Assembly: GCA_015179025.1 (NCBI GenBank)
Contig: WHUX01000007.1
Location: forward strand, 186,001 to 250,000
DNA: 64,000 bases
Direction of reading: 5' to 3'
Source of the DNA: Terfezia claveryi
Taxonomy: Eukaryota > Ascomycota > Pezizomycetes > Pezizales > Pezizaceae
Shown piece by piece: positions 23,480-33,862 of the stretch. Position numbers and translations under genes: made by a program. The notes beneath the pieces were generated by a model. The model had not been told where the DNA came from. It saw only the letters and a list, made by a program, of their open reading frames with translations, and did no database searches. Every line of letters begins with the position of its first letter. Position 1 is the stretch's first letter.

Positions 23480-24007
23480 TACTGTAGGAATAGGTAGAAT
23501 TCAAAACATACTAATGCTATTGAGGTTTTTCCGAAACCTAAGAACGTATAATACGTATAGTAGTACATAGCGAGACAGCATGCTTCTGCCAAGAAGCAAG
23601 TCATGCTTGTACCCAAGACTCGTATTACCTTCAATTCTGAATCCAGAAGTCGAACATCTCGATCCAATTCTCCCAGCACCAGGGCAAATATGTGGTTTTG
23701 ATTGGACACTCCACATCTACGCTAAGAAATGAGCCAATAGGGCCCGAATGCTCCGACGGACTCCGGGGTACCTTAGCATGTGAGGCGTTCTTGCAGCGCA
23801 TATGCATTGCATTTACCCCGGCTATCTGCAAGCTCATCTGCATTAGTTCGAGGCTCAAGGAGGAAGTCGATACCACAACACAACACTCAGTATTTTATGC
23901 AAGAATGCACTGGCAAATGCAATCACCGTAATGAGGCCAGACACATGCTCGCCGAGTAGGTATTTCACAGAAGCGGAAGGTAGTGGCCATGTGCCATATA
24001 CTTCTCA

Positions 24008-24056
24008 GGCTGGTGGGGTTTTGGGCTGGTGGGGTTTTGGGCTGGTGGGGTTTTGG
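24008..24056 (+). repeat. Minisatellite, 3 copies of a 16-bp unit (GGCTGGTGGGGTTTTG)
   Basis: Three exact head-to-tail copies. The unit contains GGGGTTTTGGG, resembling a G-rich telomere-like tract, but the copies are too few to be telomeric. Confidence 0.85.
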
Positions 24057-24717
24057 AACAGGTTGAGCAGGAGATAAAAGAAAATGGCAGACGGTCAGTA
24101 ACATGACTAAATTTAGCAATAGCAATATAATGCATGCTTGCCTGTTTTTACCCAATTTTGATGTTTGCATAAAGAGCCAGTGTCGTGCCGGAAAACTCAC
24201 GCCACCTGCAGCTAACTCATACCCAAGCATAGTCAAAGTACTACTGAAGCTCATCTCAAAATCTCTGATGTCTTCTGTTTGTACATGTAATCGGCCCATC
24301 AAGTTATGCTAGGATAACCGAAGCCAATATTTCTACCGAGGCCTAAGTCCTACAAGAACAATCCACTTAGTGATTAAGAATGGAGGAATGCATGTGAAAA
24401 AAAAAACAGGTTGAGATAAGATTTTTTGATAGACGGCGCAGTGGAGAAGAAGGGAATGCAGAAAGCAGATAACACCAGAGGAAAGAAACAAAAGATAACC
24501 CTAATCCGTAAACATCGGTCTAATAGGATAACGTCAAGAACGAGCTGATAAAATGAAATCATGCATGTAGATCCTCTATATTAATCCAACGAACCACAAT
24601 TGACGCCGCCCAACAATAAGTGTCCCCCAGGTTCTTGGTACCCAACTACTTCTCTCTCATTATCCAGGCCCTTCGCGCAACATATTCTGAAATCAATTCA
24701 GATTAATCGCGGGTAAT

Positions 24718-24978
24718 TCAAAAGTTGAACTCCTCCAAGTCCCTAACCACGATAGCCACACTGGCTCGTTTTACCGCTTCGGAAAGCAGATTCCTCCTCG
24801 ATAATAAATCCTGGCTATCAGCGTCCCCGCCATGTGCATATGAGCTGCTTGGTGGTGGTGGTTGAGCATGAGCTATCCAAGACGCAGATGTTGGAGTGGG
24901 ATTCGAAACAAGCATACTGGATTTTGCTGTAGCCGGCTGTTTTATACTGACAGGAGAAGATGCTGGAGCTGCAGACAT
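24718..24978 (-). CDS. Small hypothetical protein, 86 residues
   Basis: Uninterrupted frame from ATG 24978 (context AAGAAATGTC) to stop. The N-terminal half is Ala/Pro/Ser-rich (QPPPPSSSYAHGG), the C-terminal half looks folded and charged (DLLSRRNLLSEAVKRASVAI, then VVRDLEEFNF). No signal peptide or membrane segment. I do not recognise the family. In favour: composition unlike the surrounding AT-rich DNA, a plausible start context, and a long free upstream region. Against: it is short and no homologue can be named. Confidence 0.5.
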   Translation of the reverse strand: MSAAPASSPVSIKQPATAKSSMLVSNPTPTSASWIAHAQPPPPSSSYAHGGDADSQDLLSRRNLLSEAVKRASVAIVVRDLEEFNF

Positions 24979-27900
24979 TTCTTTTGAGTGATGTTTGATG
25001 ATGAATCAGACAGTTTATATGGTTTGTGTCTCGGTGGAGTTCCTGAGGACCCTAACCGATGCGTATAGATAAACCGGTACAAGAGAAGTTTTCAGTGGGT
25101 GCTTGGGAGTGCGTCAATTGAGCGAGCGAATTGGATATACGAATTGGAGAAGGCCTATGTCGGTATATAACGGCAGCAAATGAACCCGGCCACAGAGCAG
25201 AATCTAAAAGAGAGTCTCCCTTAATAATAATAAATGAGTTTTTTCACCACCAAACGCCACCAGATCAAATAAGACCCACTTAACGAACGAACAAACAACT
25301 ATTACCAACGGGAAGAATTTTGAATACTAAGCTTGCAAAAGAACCAAGCTCTAGTACAGATGCCTAGTTACCCGTCAGACCCTTGTTCCCTTTTCTTCCG
25401 AAGTTTCCCTTTTTCTTTCTCACTTCAATTGTCGAGGGAAGTTATTTTTTTCCGGTAGATTTCAGGCTTTGGTGGTGGGAAATTCCCGGACTTGTTGGAT
25501 GGAAGGATTTCAAGCTAAACCGGAGTAGGATCCTTCGTGAGATTCGGGCTTTTCAATTGGGGCCAAGCGACCGTTAAATTGATAGGTAAGGGTTGTGGGT
25601 TGGTCGGTGATTTGCGGCTATATATATGGCTGTGGGTTTGATAGAGTACACTGTGGCGGACCGAGCTTGTATCACACTTAACGAACGATATGTACTGTCT
25701 GGGTGGTATCAGCGAAAGAATAAGGCTGGAGAGATCGTTCTAGAAACTGTCAGGAGCGTTCGTTAAGTTCGGTAATTAGTCTGGTAGTCTTCTCGGTAAT
25801 GGCTCGCTCATTTGTGATTGGTATTCCAACTTTTTTTCCCTCCAATATTTTCGTGATATGGTGTTAATTAACTCGGGTAGAGAAATGGAAACGTTTGAGA
25901 TAGATGAAATGTATTATCTTCGGGGATTCTACTAGCCTTATGTACTCTGTTTCGTTTTCTATAGCCTCCATACATAACGGCCATATTCTCGAATCGGCCA
26001 TCGATATAAGGATTAGATGATAGATCTGTATCGTTTGTTAGGAAGGCAGGTCCAGCCTATATTCCATCATTTCGCCTGAAGGTGTAGCTTTCCTCCGTAT
26101 CAAGGGATCAGTGGGGCACCCCTTACGCAAAACTTAGTTCCCTGGCCGGCAGATCTGGATCTGGATCGAGGTCCTTTTCGGATATGTCATTATTTGTTTT
26201 CTGTAATGCAGGACTAAACGCAATGTGCCCCACATATTTCGAATATTCCAAAATACCCGGTGCCCTAATCACCTATTGGGCTTATTAGCTTGTTTTTGTT
26301 TTTGCTTTTCTGCACTCTTGCTCTCTCATCTTGCTATAGTGGTAGCGAGTAAAGAAGAATGAGCTTCTACATCAGCTCACCATTTCCGGAGCCAAAATCA
26401 GAACAGCTATAATGCTCCGGTACCAGAGGGTTATGGAAAGGCGGCTTTGTGCTCCGAGCACCGGAGTGGATCTTCCTAATCACCTACCATTCACCAGTCT
26501 CTCCGCCATATCTACACTACCATCTACTCCATGATCGACTTCATTCTAGGCTCTCCTGGCATAAACCTGCGAGTAACACTTTTCACGAGCAAGGCATCAG
26601 CTTCAGAGCTGGAATACAGCGGAGCAACACCAGCTAGGTATCATATGTCCTCAAATCACACATCCCTGAGACCGACTACACGGAGGTATTTCCCTCTACC
26701 AGGTACCGGCCAAGTTTCGGGGCGAATATAGTACTTCTTCCCCCCTCCCCCTCTCCAAACGCCCGGTAAACAGCTCGTCACCATCGGTTCTACAATTTCA
26801 GTATTTGGCCGTGAACTTCTTTACCTTATCTGGAGAAATCTGTGGAGGGTGTTGTGCCAACCAGACTATGAGAAATGTCTAAAACCGAAACCTTTTGTAG
26901 TTAACATAATCCGAACAGTTATTATCGTTTTGGGCATTCCTAGCAAATATACAAATACTGGGCATATCGTCCTCCTTACATTTTCCTACAGGGCATCCTG
27001 ACATTCTGGGAGGATAAAGTATTGCATTCTCTCAATGCCGGGATCGAGTGTTATATATGTAACAATTTGCCTTACCTAAACACTCTGCCTGGGATACAGC
27101 TGAAATCCCGGGAGACAACTTACATATGAAGATCTCAAGAAACCTTGTATATTTTCAGATAAAATCAGGATGATTCCTTCATTTTATCATTGACCTAAAG
27201 GAGTCTAGACTCTGTAGATTTGGGAGAGAAATGTCATTTCGGTGAAAGGTCTTGAAGGATTAATCCCATTCGAAGTCTAGTTATAGATTCTGCATGAAAC
27301 CGTCCGGGAAGGATTCATGGAACCTGGGTCAATACCAAGCTCAGCCCCATTGCTCTATATTCCAGGAGAGGTAAATAAAACACCAATCGGTGCATCACCT
27401 AGGTCCCGTGGGGTATAACCTTTCGTTTACAAGTGCAAGTAAATAGATGCAAACAATATGTATGTACATAGCTTGATTTGTTCTCTTTTTTTTTTAAATG
27501 TACAATTGAGTGGTGGAGCAATAAAGAAAAGTGGGTTTTGATAAAGCAGAATAAAGGAAAAAACGAAGAAGTTACAAACCGACAAGCATCTTACTCCTCC
27601 GTAAATAGCCTCACAAAATGTTCAGACGTCTTTACTCGAGTGATTCTTTGTGGGCTCAATTCAATGAAATAGATGGTCGTAATATTCCCTAGATATATCA
27701 CATTCAATTCATCCAATGTCAACCAACCATAAAATACAACTAACCATCAACCCCCTGAATCAAAGCACACACAGAGAACGAAAGACAGTAAATGAAAATT
27801 ATAAACAGTGATATCGCTAGAAACTATGGCAGAAAATCTCCCGATGAAAATTGAGATAGATAGTAACATATGACCACACAAGCCAGGCTATTAGTAGCCA

Positions 27901-28228
27901 TGAAAGTAGAACCCATGAGAAAGACTCAAGGTGACCAGATACCTAAACAAGAGTAACAGGCAAGAATGGTATACCACAAAACTGACAAACACAAACGTTC
28001 GAAATGAATGAAGAGGTAAAGGTATTATTTCATAGCCGGAACCAAAAGAGAAAGATACTCAGGAAACCACAGAGTCTCTCGGCCAATTACAGAAGAAACA
28101 TAAATTGGGAAGATATTAAGAACTCCATGAGATATGACTGAAAGGAATATTTTCTTTGACTAAATTATATTTTCTTTGACTTTAGTCAGTATACTGTAAG
28201 GGCTTTGCCTAAGATATTGTCGACCTCT
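24979..28228. other. 3.25-kb region without a recognised gene
   Basis: Contains three copies of CTTAACGAACG (25279 direct, 25677 direct, 25757 inverted; the last two form an 80-base loop), an inverted dispersed-motif copy at 26841-26868, and otherwise AT-rich unique sequence. The last 230 bases before 28229 are the 3' flank of the G-alpha gene and include a short direct repeat of ATTTTCTTTGACT (28149-28182). Confidence 0.45.
26841..26868 (-). repeat. Dispersed motif copy, inverted
   Basis: Reverse complement of the copies at 6029 and 14131: TGTGGAGGGTGTTGTGCCAA then CCAGACTA. Same 28-base core. Confidence 0.8.
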
Positions 28229-29513
28229 TTATATAAGACCGCAACGCTTGAGGTTCTCTTGGATAATAATATCTAGAATGAGATCATCAGTACGATATTC
28301 TATCTGGCATTGGATTGTGCTCCTTAGGCTCACCGTTCACTGCTGCCATGACGAATCTAATCTGTGAGGTATCTGTAGCACAAGTAAAGTGTGTGTAAAT
28401 GTTCTTACTATCACTCTGATTTAGGGAAACGAATCGATTGAGAATGTAGTCGCAAGCCGCAATTTCGTTATCACCACCTGAATCAATAGTCAATACCATC
28501 TCAAGAATCAACGGTTCGGTTGAAGATTACCTTCATAGTCAGGAAAGTAATTCTTCATGGGTGAAACAGGGAGTTTGTCCCGGAACCTGTCGATCTTGTT
28601 TAAGAAGAGGATGATTGAGGTGTTTATGAACCATCGTGAGTTGCAAATAGAGTCAAACAGAGTTAGAGCTTCTTGCATACGGTTGACCGTCTCATCTTCA
28701 AAGAGTAGCTGGTCGTACTCGGATATGGCTACAAGGAACAGGATTGTTGTCACGTTCTCGAAACAGTGGATCCACTTCTTTCGCTCGGATCTCTGTCCTC
28801 CGACATCGAACATGCGATATGTGAGTTCTCCAATAATGAATGTCGTCTCCGTTATACCGGTTGTCTTTACACGCGATCGGAGAACATCTTGGTCACTGGG
28901 CAGGTAATCTGGCTGGCATATGCGGTCGATAGAGTCAAAGTAGCTATGTTCCTGTCAATAACCTAAAAATAGCGTTACGTTCCTAGGGTACTCTTACTAT
29001 CGAGCAGAGTCGTTGAGCTGGTACTCGCGCGACCTCGTGAAACACTCCTGCACTCCTCGATCTTGCCACAATGCCCTGATAGCATTTCCAACTTCTGGTG
29101 GGAGACTGTCGCCTTCAATTTGTTGGGGCTGCATGAATATGGTCTGAACATGGTACTCATGTCGTTGATCTCCAAGCGGCACCTCCAGGGACTCCATAGC
29201 CTCTAGTATGACTCTCATTGACTGTACAGTATTTGAGAAGATGATTTCTTTGAATGATTCTCGCTCATCTCGGCTGTAGGAACCTTCGTGGATCAATTTC
29301 ATCTGCTTTAGGATCGTTGACTTTCCAGATTCACCAGCACCTACGAAAGTGTCAGGATATCTTGTAGCATCGCGCTCGCTATGAATGAAACTCACCCAAT
29401 AGAAGCATTTTAATCTCGTTCCTCTGCATCAGTCGGTCCTTCTTGAGCTGATTATCAATCTCCTCGTTTCTTTGCTTCCCTTCCTTCTCCTCTGCGCTCA
29501 TTCCGCAACCCAT
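28229..29513 (-). CDS. Heterotrimeric G-protein alpha subunit, group I (G-alpha-i like)
   Basis: GTP-binding switch at the plasma membrane that passes receptor signals to cAMP and MAPK pathways in fungal growth and development. Exons (minus) 29513-29396, 29340-28998, 28943-28531, 28477-28334, 28272-28229; 353 residues, exactly the length of fungal group I subunits (GNA-1, FadA, Gpa1 types). Visible: N-terminal MGCGMS for myristoylation (Gly2) and palmitoylation (Cys3); P loop GAGESGKST at the exon 1/2 join; switch [10 protein letters not shown] with the cholera-toxin Arg; switch [14 protein letters not shown] with catalytic Gln; NKID; TCATDT; C terminus NLKRCGLI with the pertussis-toxin Cys at -4, which fixes the group. 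All key residues intact. Confidence 0.97.
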
Positions 29514-31673
29514 TTTTGTCAATTAAAGAGAGTGTGTTGGTTTGCTTTACTTAAGAGGCTGAAGCGGTATTGCTGCAACTTAGTGAGACCGCCGCTGAGG
29601 GATTCAACGACTGACGTTTTTATCGGAAGGTAAAATTAATTCTAGGTCCGTTAGATAGGGATCTGACAATCAACGACCAATGCAAAGCCGTTCGATTGAG
29701 AGAAAGGAAAAGGAGGTTGGAGACGAGACACGTCCATGATAGAAGGGCAAATCCCAGGATGTGAGGTAAGGGTGGTCAACTAAAGGGGTTGTGCCACCAC
29801 CAAACAGCGCAATATTGCAAAATGCCCTTTTACAGCGAATTAATCGTAGGAAAGATAGTGAAAGCAGTAATATCACCACATATCGCAAGAGGTTATTCTT
29901 TTCCCTGACGCGCGCGAAAGAAGCAACAACACTATGAAAGGGATTACACCCAAAAATCGGGGTGGATGACAAACATAATGAAGGTTGGACGACAGTAACT
30001 TACCGTGTTGGCCAAAGAGTGTGGAACCAGACGACTTCTCGAGGTTGACTGTGATTTTATTCCGGCCAGATGATGACTGCACAGAAGACTCTAATTGGAG
30101 AAAGATTGAAAGAAAATGTTCAAAGAAGTTCTAGGTGTGTTCAGGGACTGAGTGATCGGGAGGAGAAATAAGATGTGACGCCGGCTGATCCGCTCTCTCG
30201 TGCACCTTCAACTCGTGTCGAGTTGGCTTTTTCGGGGCGTGAAAGGTTGGTTGGAGCAAAGACGGAATGAGAAGGAGGATGGATCTTTTTGTTACGGGTT
30301 ACAAGTACCAAGAAGGAGAATGCACCTAGGTAAGTGGACCCAGGCTCGGCGAGGGCAGATATCTCTTCACGAAGTGAGCAGGGTCCAGGGCTGTGTATCG
30401 TTAATTGTACCAAGGTGTTTTCAGTACCGACTAGATGCTGCCGGTGGCGAATTAGAGATGGAGCCGACTGACCTACCGTACCGTACTCTACGCTTACTGT
30501 GGGCTAACTTAGTTCCAGTCTAGAGGAAGATGGAATCAATTGGACAGGGGTTTTCCCTGGCAAAAGCAGCAAAGGCAGTAAGGATAATATAGACGAGGAC
30601 TGCTCGAGTAGGTGACTATGTATGTAGAAGCAAGTAACGTTGATTGCGTGCAAATCGGGGTCGGGTGGGGTTGGGTTAGTCTGGTTGGGGTTGGGTGAGG
30701 TGGGGTGGAGTGGGGGAGTGAGTGGGACGTGAGAAAATGGTACACTCCGCTACTCTATGTACTGTGCGGCCGGCTGGGGAGCGCTTCTAACTTCAGCAAC
30801 TGGCCCCGAATGGATGACCCCCCTGGCTGGGCCACCCATGTTGCCCGTTTCGACTTCAGCCACTCAGCCTCGTCCCATGGCCCAGGACACGATCACAGCA
30901 GAGAAAAAAGCAGGTTCACCGTTCTCCGATGACGTTAAATTTATGATCATCCCTGTCTGACGTGTTCCTATTCTACCCAAGATGTCCCCCTGACTCCAGC
31001 TTCATACATGTCTTCTACCGGCAATTTGGGCATCAGTAACGCTCCATGTGGGCGGGGGCTAGTGCCGCGGCATTCAGCATCTCTGAAAAAGGTCAATACG
31101 GTTCTCGCCATGGCATCAACATCTAATAATTGTTGGTTTCCCAAAGCTCCAATAACTACACTACCTACCCCGTACGGCATTAAATAACTGCCGACATTAT
31201 AACGCATAGCACTCGTCCATCGGATCTGTAGATCTCTATGAAAGCGCCTGAAGCATAATCCCTAGCAGGGGATGCAGAAGCCGTTTAAGCATATCCTGGA
31301 TATTTGATCGGATGCGCTTGTTGGAGAAGCGAAACTGCAAGTCGTTCGAGTTTAGCTTAGGTTGACCCTGGCCCTGAAGAATTCCGACAAAAAGCAAGGG
31401 AGGTTGTAAGTAACCAAGTTAAAATGACTGGAAATGGGTTGTATCAGGCCTATATTTAAGTGAATAATAATATCAAGGTTAAATTGGATGTCCTATATCT
31501 CAGCATCAATCATAGGAACTTTTCAAGCAATTTAATTTTAGTCTCCCGATACTATGGCAATTTATCCGGCTTGACAACCACACAATAGTCTAAGATGGAG
31601 CGGAAATTAGATGAACGTTGAATTTGGCTTAGAATTAGTGGCTACTCCTGTCGGCAAAGGGAGAGTACCATAA
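29514..31673. other. 2.2-kb region between G-alpha and the decayed reductase
   Basis: Holds the G-alpha promoter and probably a long 5' leader (CT/GA-rich 29520-30400). GT-rich stretch with TTGGGGT units at 30655-30720, including a weak dispersed-motif relative (AGTCTGGTTGGGG, 30678). No protein recognised. Confidence 0.4.
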
Positions 31674-32259
31674 CTACTCTAGAATACGACTTTCCCAATC
31701 GCAGGCCAAACCAAGAAGATCAGCCAGCTTCTCCAAAAATTTGCGGTCTTCGCTGTCAAACGTATTAGCGACAGCTGAGTCGCAATCAATTACGCCAATC
31801 ACCTTGCCACCGGACGGACCATGTGTTTTGTTAGCAAGATTTTGAGATGAAGCCGGAATACAGTCGAGCTTCGACTGAGCCTCTGCGCACTCTTGTATGA
31901 GGAGAAGCAGGTAAAGGAAGTTCTCTCTATAGCTGACCTTGTATTTGAGCAAGATCGGTACTATAATCTTGTTGTTCGTATCCCATCACAGGCAATGTGC
32001 CCTGGAAAGAATTGACATCCTTGAATGGCCACGTTAGAATCGCGTGGACGCACTGTAGGTTTTGCTGATCTGAGCACTCACCGGAACGACGATCGTCTCT
32101 TTCGCTTGGGCTGCTTTCCCACAGACCCCTTGACCAAACGCAATATATCTGACATGCCACCTGTAACAATGTGTTAGAATGTTAGGTATCACGACAATTA
32201 CAGATTGAATACAGCTAGGTGGCAATGAATTTGGTACCCCCCCTGCATAAGAGTCTTGC

Positions 32260-32327
32260 ATTAGCGCGCATATTATAGGTTTAGCGCGTATATTATAGAT
32301 TTAGCGCGCATATTATAGGTTTAGCGC
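32260..32327 (+). repeat. 20-bp tandem repeat, about 3.4 copies (TTAGCGCGCATATTATAGGT)
   Basis: Near-identical copies just inside the left end of the 2.0-kb element; subterminal repeats of this sort are often transposase binding sites, which would be inference here. Confidence 0.85.
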
Positions 32328-32511
32328 TAATGTTTAGTAGGCAGTAACAACACCAACGTTGGCAGGCACTGGCCTCTCGTATGATAGCGTAGGCATTTAC
32401 GCGTCAACATGCTACCCCCTATAGCACAACATCCTCTATACTACAACATCCTCTATTGCACAATACTGCAATATCATACTGTATTACAGAATATCTCTAA
32501 CACACATCAAC

Positions 32512-32997
32512 ATGTACTTCTGTATCATTGCCATTCTTCTTGTCTTATTGACCACTCACGTGGTTAGTACCATCACGACCCGCACCAATCCCACCACTAC
32601 CACCACTACCACCACTACCACCACTACCCCTATCCGAGTCGATCTAATACAGAGATCAGTAGATTGTCAACTTCTGGCAGAACTAGATCACCGATTTCGT
32701 TGGGAACAAGTAAATCCGAGTTGTGAAGGTCTGAGTGTGAGAATCAAGGAACGGGTCTCGCAATATTGCGATGACCAATTGGTGCATTTTCTAGCCGCAA
32801 GGCAAGCACCACAACTGGTCTATCTGAGTCAGCCAATTCAGAAAAAAGTTAGGTGGGCTGATAGTTGGGTTGACTTTGATCTGGGGTCTATGGACCACTT
32901 TGATTTGTCTGATGTGGAGATTTCCACAATACCTGATTCAGAAATACCTGATTTGGAGTATCAGCATTCATGGGAGGAATTTAATTCGCAGTGGTAG
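32512..32997 (+). CDS. Predicted secreted Thr-rich protein, 161 residues, inside a transposable element
   Basis: ATG in a good context (CATCAACATG). Residues 1-19 (MYFCIIAILLVLLTTHVVS) form a classic signal peptide. Then TITTRTNP and a run of about 12 Thr encoded by ACC/ACT repeats. The rest (VDLIQRSVDCQLLAELDHRF onward) is acidic, with two cysteines and no membrane segment, ending WEEFNSQW. I recognise no family. It is the only sizeable non-repetitive frame in the 2.0-kb element and has no relation to a transposase. No intron is evident. The stop is followed within a few bases by a 12-bp repeat array. Likely an effector-like or orphan cargo protein if expressed; expression is unknown. Confidence 0.6.
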   Translation: MYFCIIAILLVLLTTHVVSTITTRTNPTTTTTTTTTTTTPIRVDLIQRSVDCQLLAELDHRFRWEQVNPSCEGLSVRIKERVSQYCDDQLVHFLAARQAPQLVYLSQPIQKKVRWADSWVDFDLGSMDHFDLSDVEISTIPDSEIPDLEYQHSWEEFNSQW

Positions 32998-32998
32998 A

Positions 32999-33410
32999 GC
33001 TAGCGGGAGAGTTGGCGGAAGAGCTGGCAGAAGAGCTGGCAGAAGAGCTGGCGGAAGAGCTGGCGGAAGAGCTGGTGGTAGAGCTAGCAGGAGAGCTGGC
33101 AGAAGAGCTGGCAGAAGAGCTGGCGGAAGAGCTGGCAGAAGAGCTGGCAGAAGAGCTGGCTGGCGGCGGGAGGGAGAGCTGGTGGTAGAGCTAGCAGGAG
33201 AGCTGGCAGAAGAGCTGGCAGAAGAGCTGGCGGAAGAGCTGGCAGAATAGCTGGCAGAAGAGCTGGCTGGCGGCGGGAGGGAGAGCTGGTGGTAGAGCTA
33301 GCAGGAGAGCTGGCAGAAGAGCTGGCAGAAGAGCTGGCTGGCGGCGGGAGGGAGAGCTGGTGGAAGAGCTGGTAGAAGAGCTGGTGGGAGAGCTAGTGGG
33401 AGAGCTGGCG
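32999..33410 (+). repeat. 12-bp tandem array (GAGCTGGCRGAA), higher-order repeats
   Basis: About 30 units of GAGCTGGCAGAA/GAGCTGGCGGAA with interspersed GAGCTGGTGGTAGAGCTAGC and a GGCTGGCGGCGGGAGGGA spacer recurring about every 110 bases. One frame spells repeated GELAEELAEELAE, another GRAGRRAGRRAG. Unit expansion is the likely origin, not coding selection. Confidence 0.85.
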
Positions 33411-33862
33411 GGGGAGGGCTGGCTGGCGGGGGAGGGCTGGGCGGGGAGGGCTGTTTTCTTTTGTATTTGTTTTCTTTTGTTTGAGGCTGCTGGCGGGGAG
33501 GGCTGGCGGGGGAGGGGAGGGCTGCTGGCGGGAGGGCTGGCTGGCGGGGGAGGGCTGGCGGGGGAGGGCTGGCTGGCGGGGGAGGGGAGGGCTGCTGGCG
33601 GGAGGGCTGGCTGGCGGGGAGGGCTGGCGGGGAGGCCTATTTTCTTTTGTATTTGTTTTCTTTTGTTTGAGGCTGCTGGCGGGGAAGGGCTGGCGGGGGA
33701 GGGGAGGGCTGCTGGCGGGAGGGCTGGCTGGCGGGGAGGGCTGGCGAGGAGGGCTGGCGGGGAGGGCTGGCGCGGAGGGGAGGGCTGGCGGGGAGGGCTG
33801 GCGGGGGAGGGGAGGGCTGGCTGGTGGGGAGGGCTGGCGGGAAGGGCTGGCGGGGAGGGCTG
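33405..33862 (+). repeat. GC-rich minisatellite (GGGCTGGCGGGGA), with a duplicated TTTTCTTTTG spacer
   Basis: Dozens of imperfect 13-15-bp units. A spacer TTTTCTTTTGTATTTGTTTT plus TTGAGGCTGCTGGCGGGG occurs at about 33452 and again at about 33640, showing block duplication of about 190 bp. Strong G/C strand bias keeps frames open on both strands. Confidence 0.85.

Larger units (their letters stand above)
21018..24717. other. 3.7-kb gene-poor region with two MITE-like elements and a minisatellite
   Basis: No protein family recognised. It holds inverted-repeat elements at 22207-22343 and 23313-23479, a dispersed-motif relative at 23241-23263, and a 16-bp triplicate at 24008-24056 (all listed). 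The first few hundred bases must hold the PLC promoter. Confidence 0.5.

Noticed and set aside
24008..24056. Internal telomere-like repeat
   Set aside because: The unit is 16 bp and occurs only three times; not a TTAGGG-type array.
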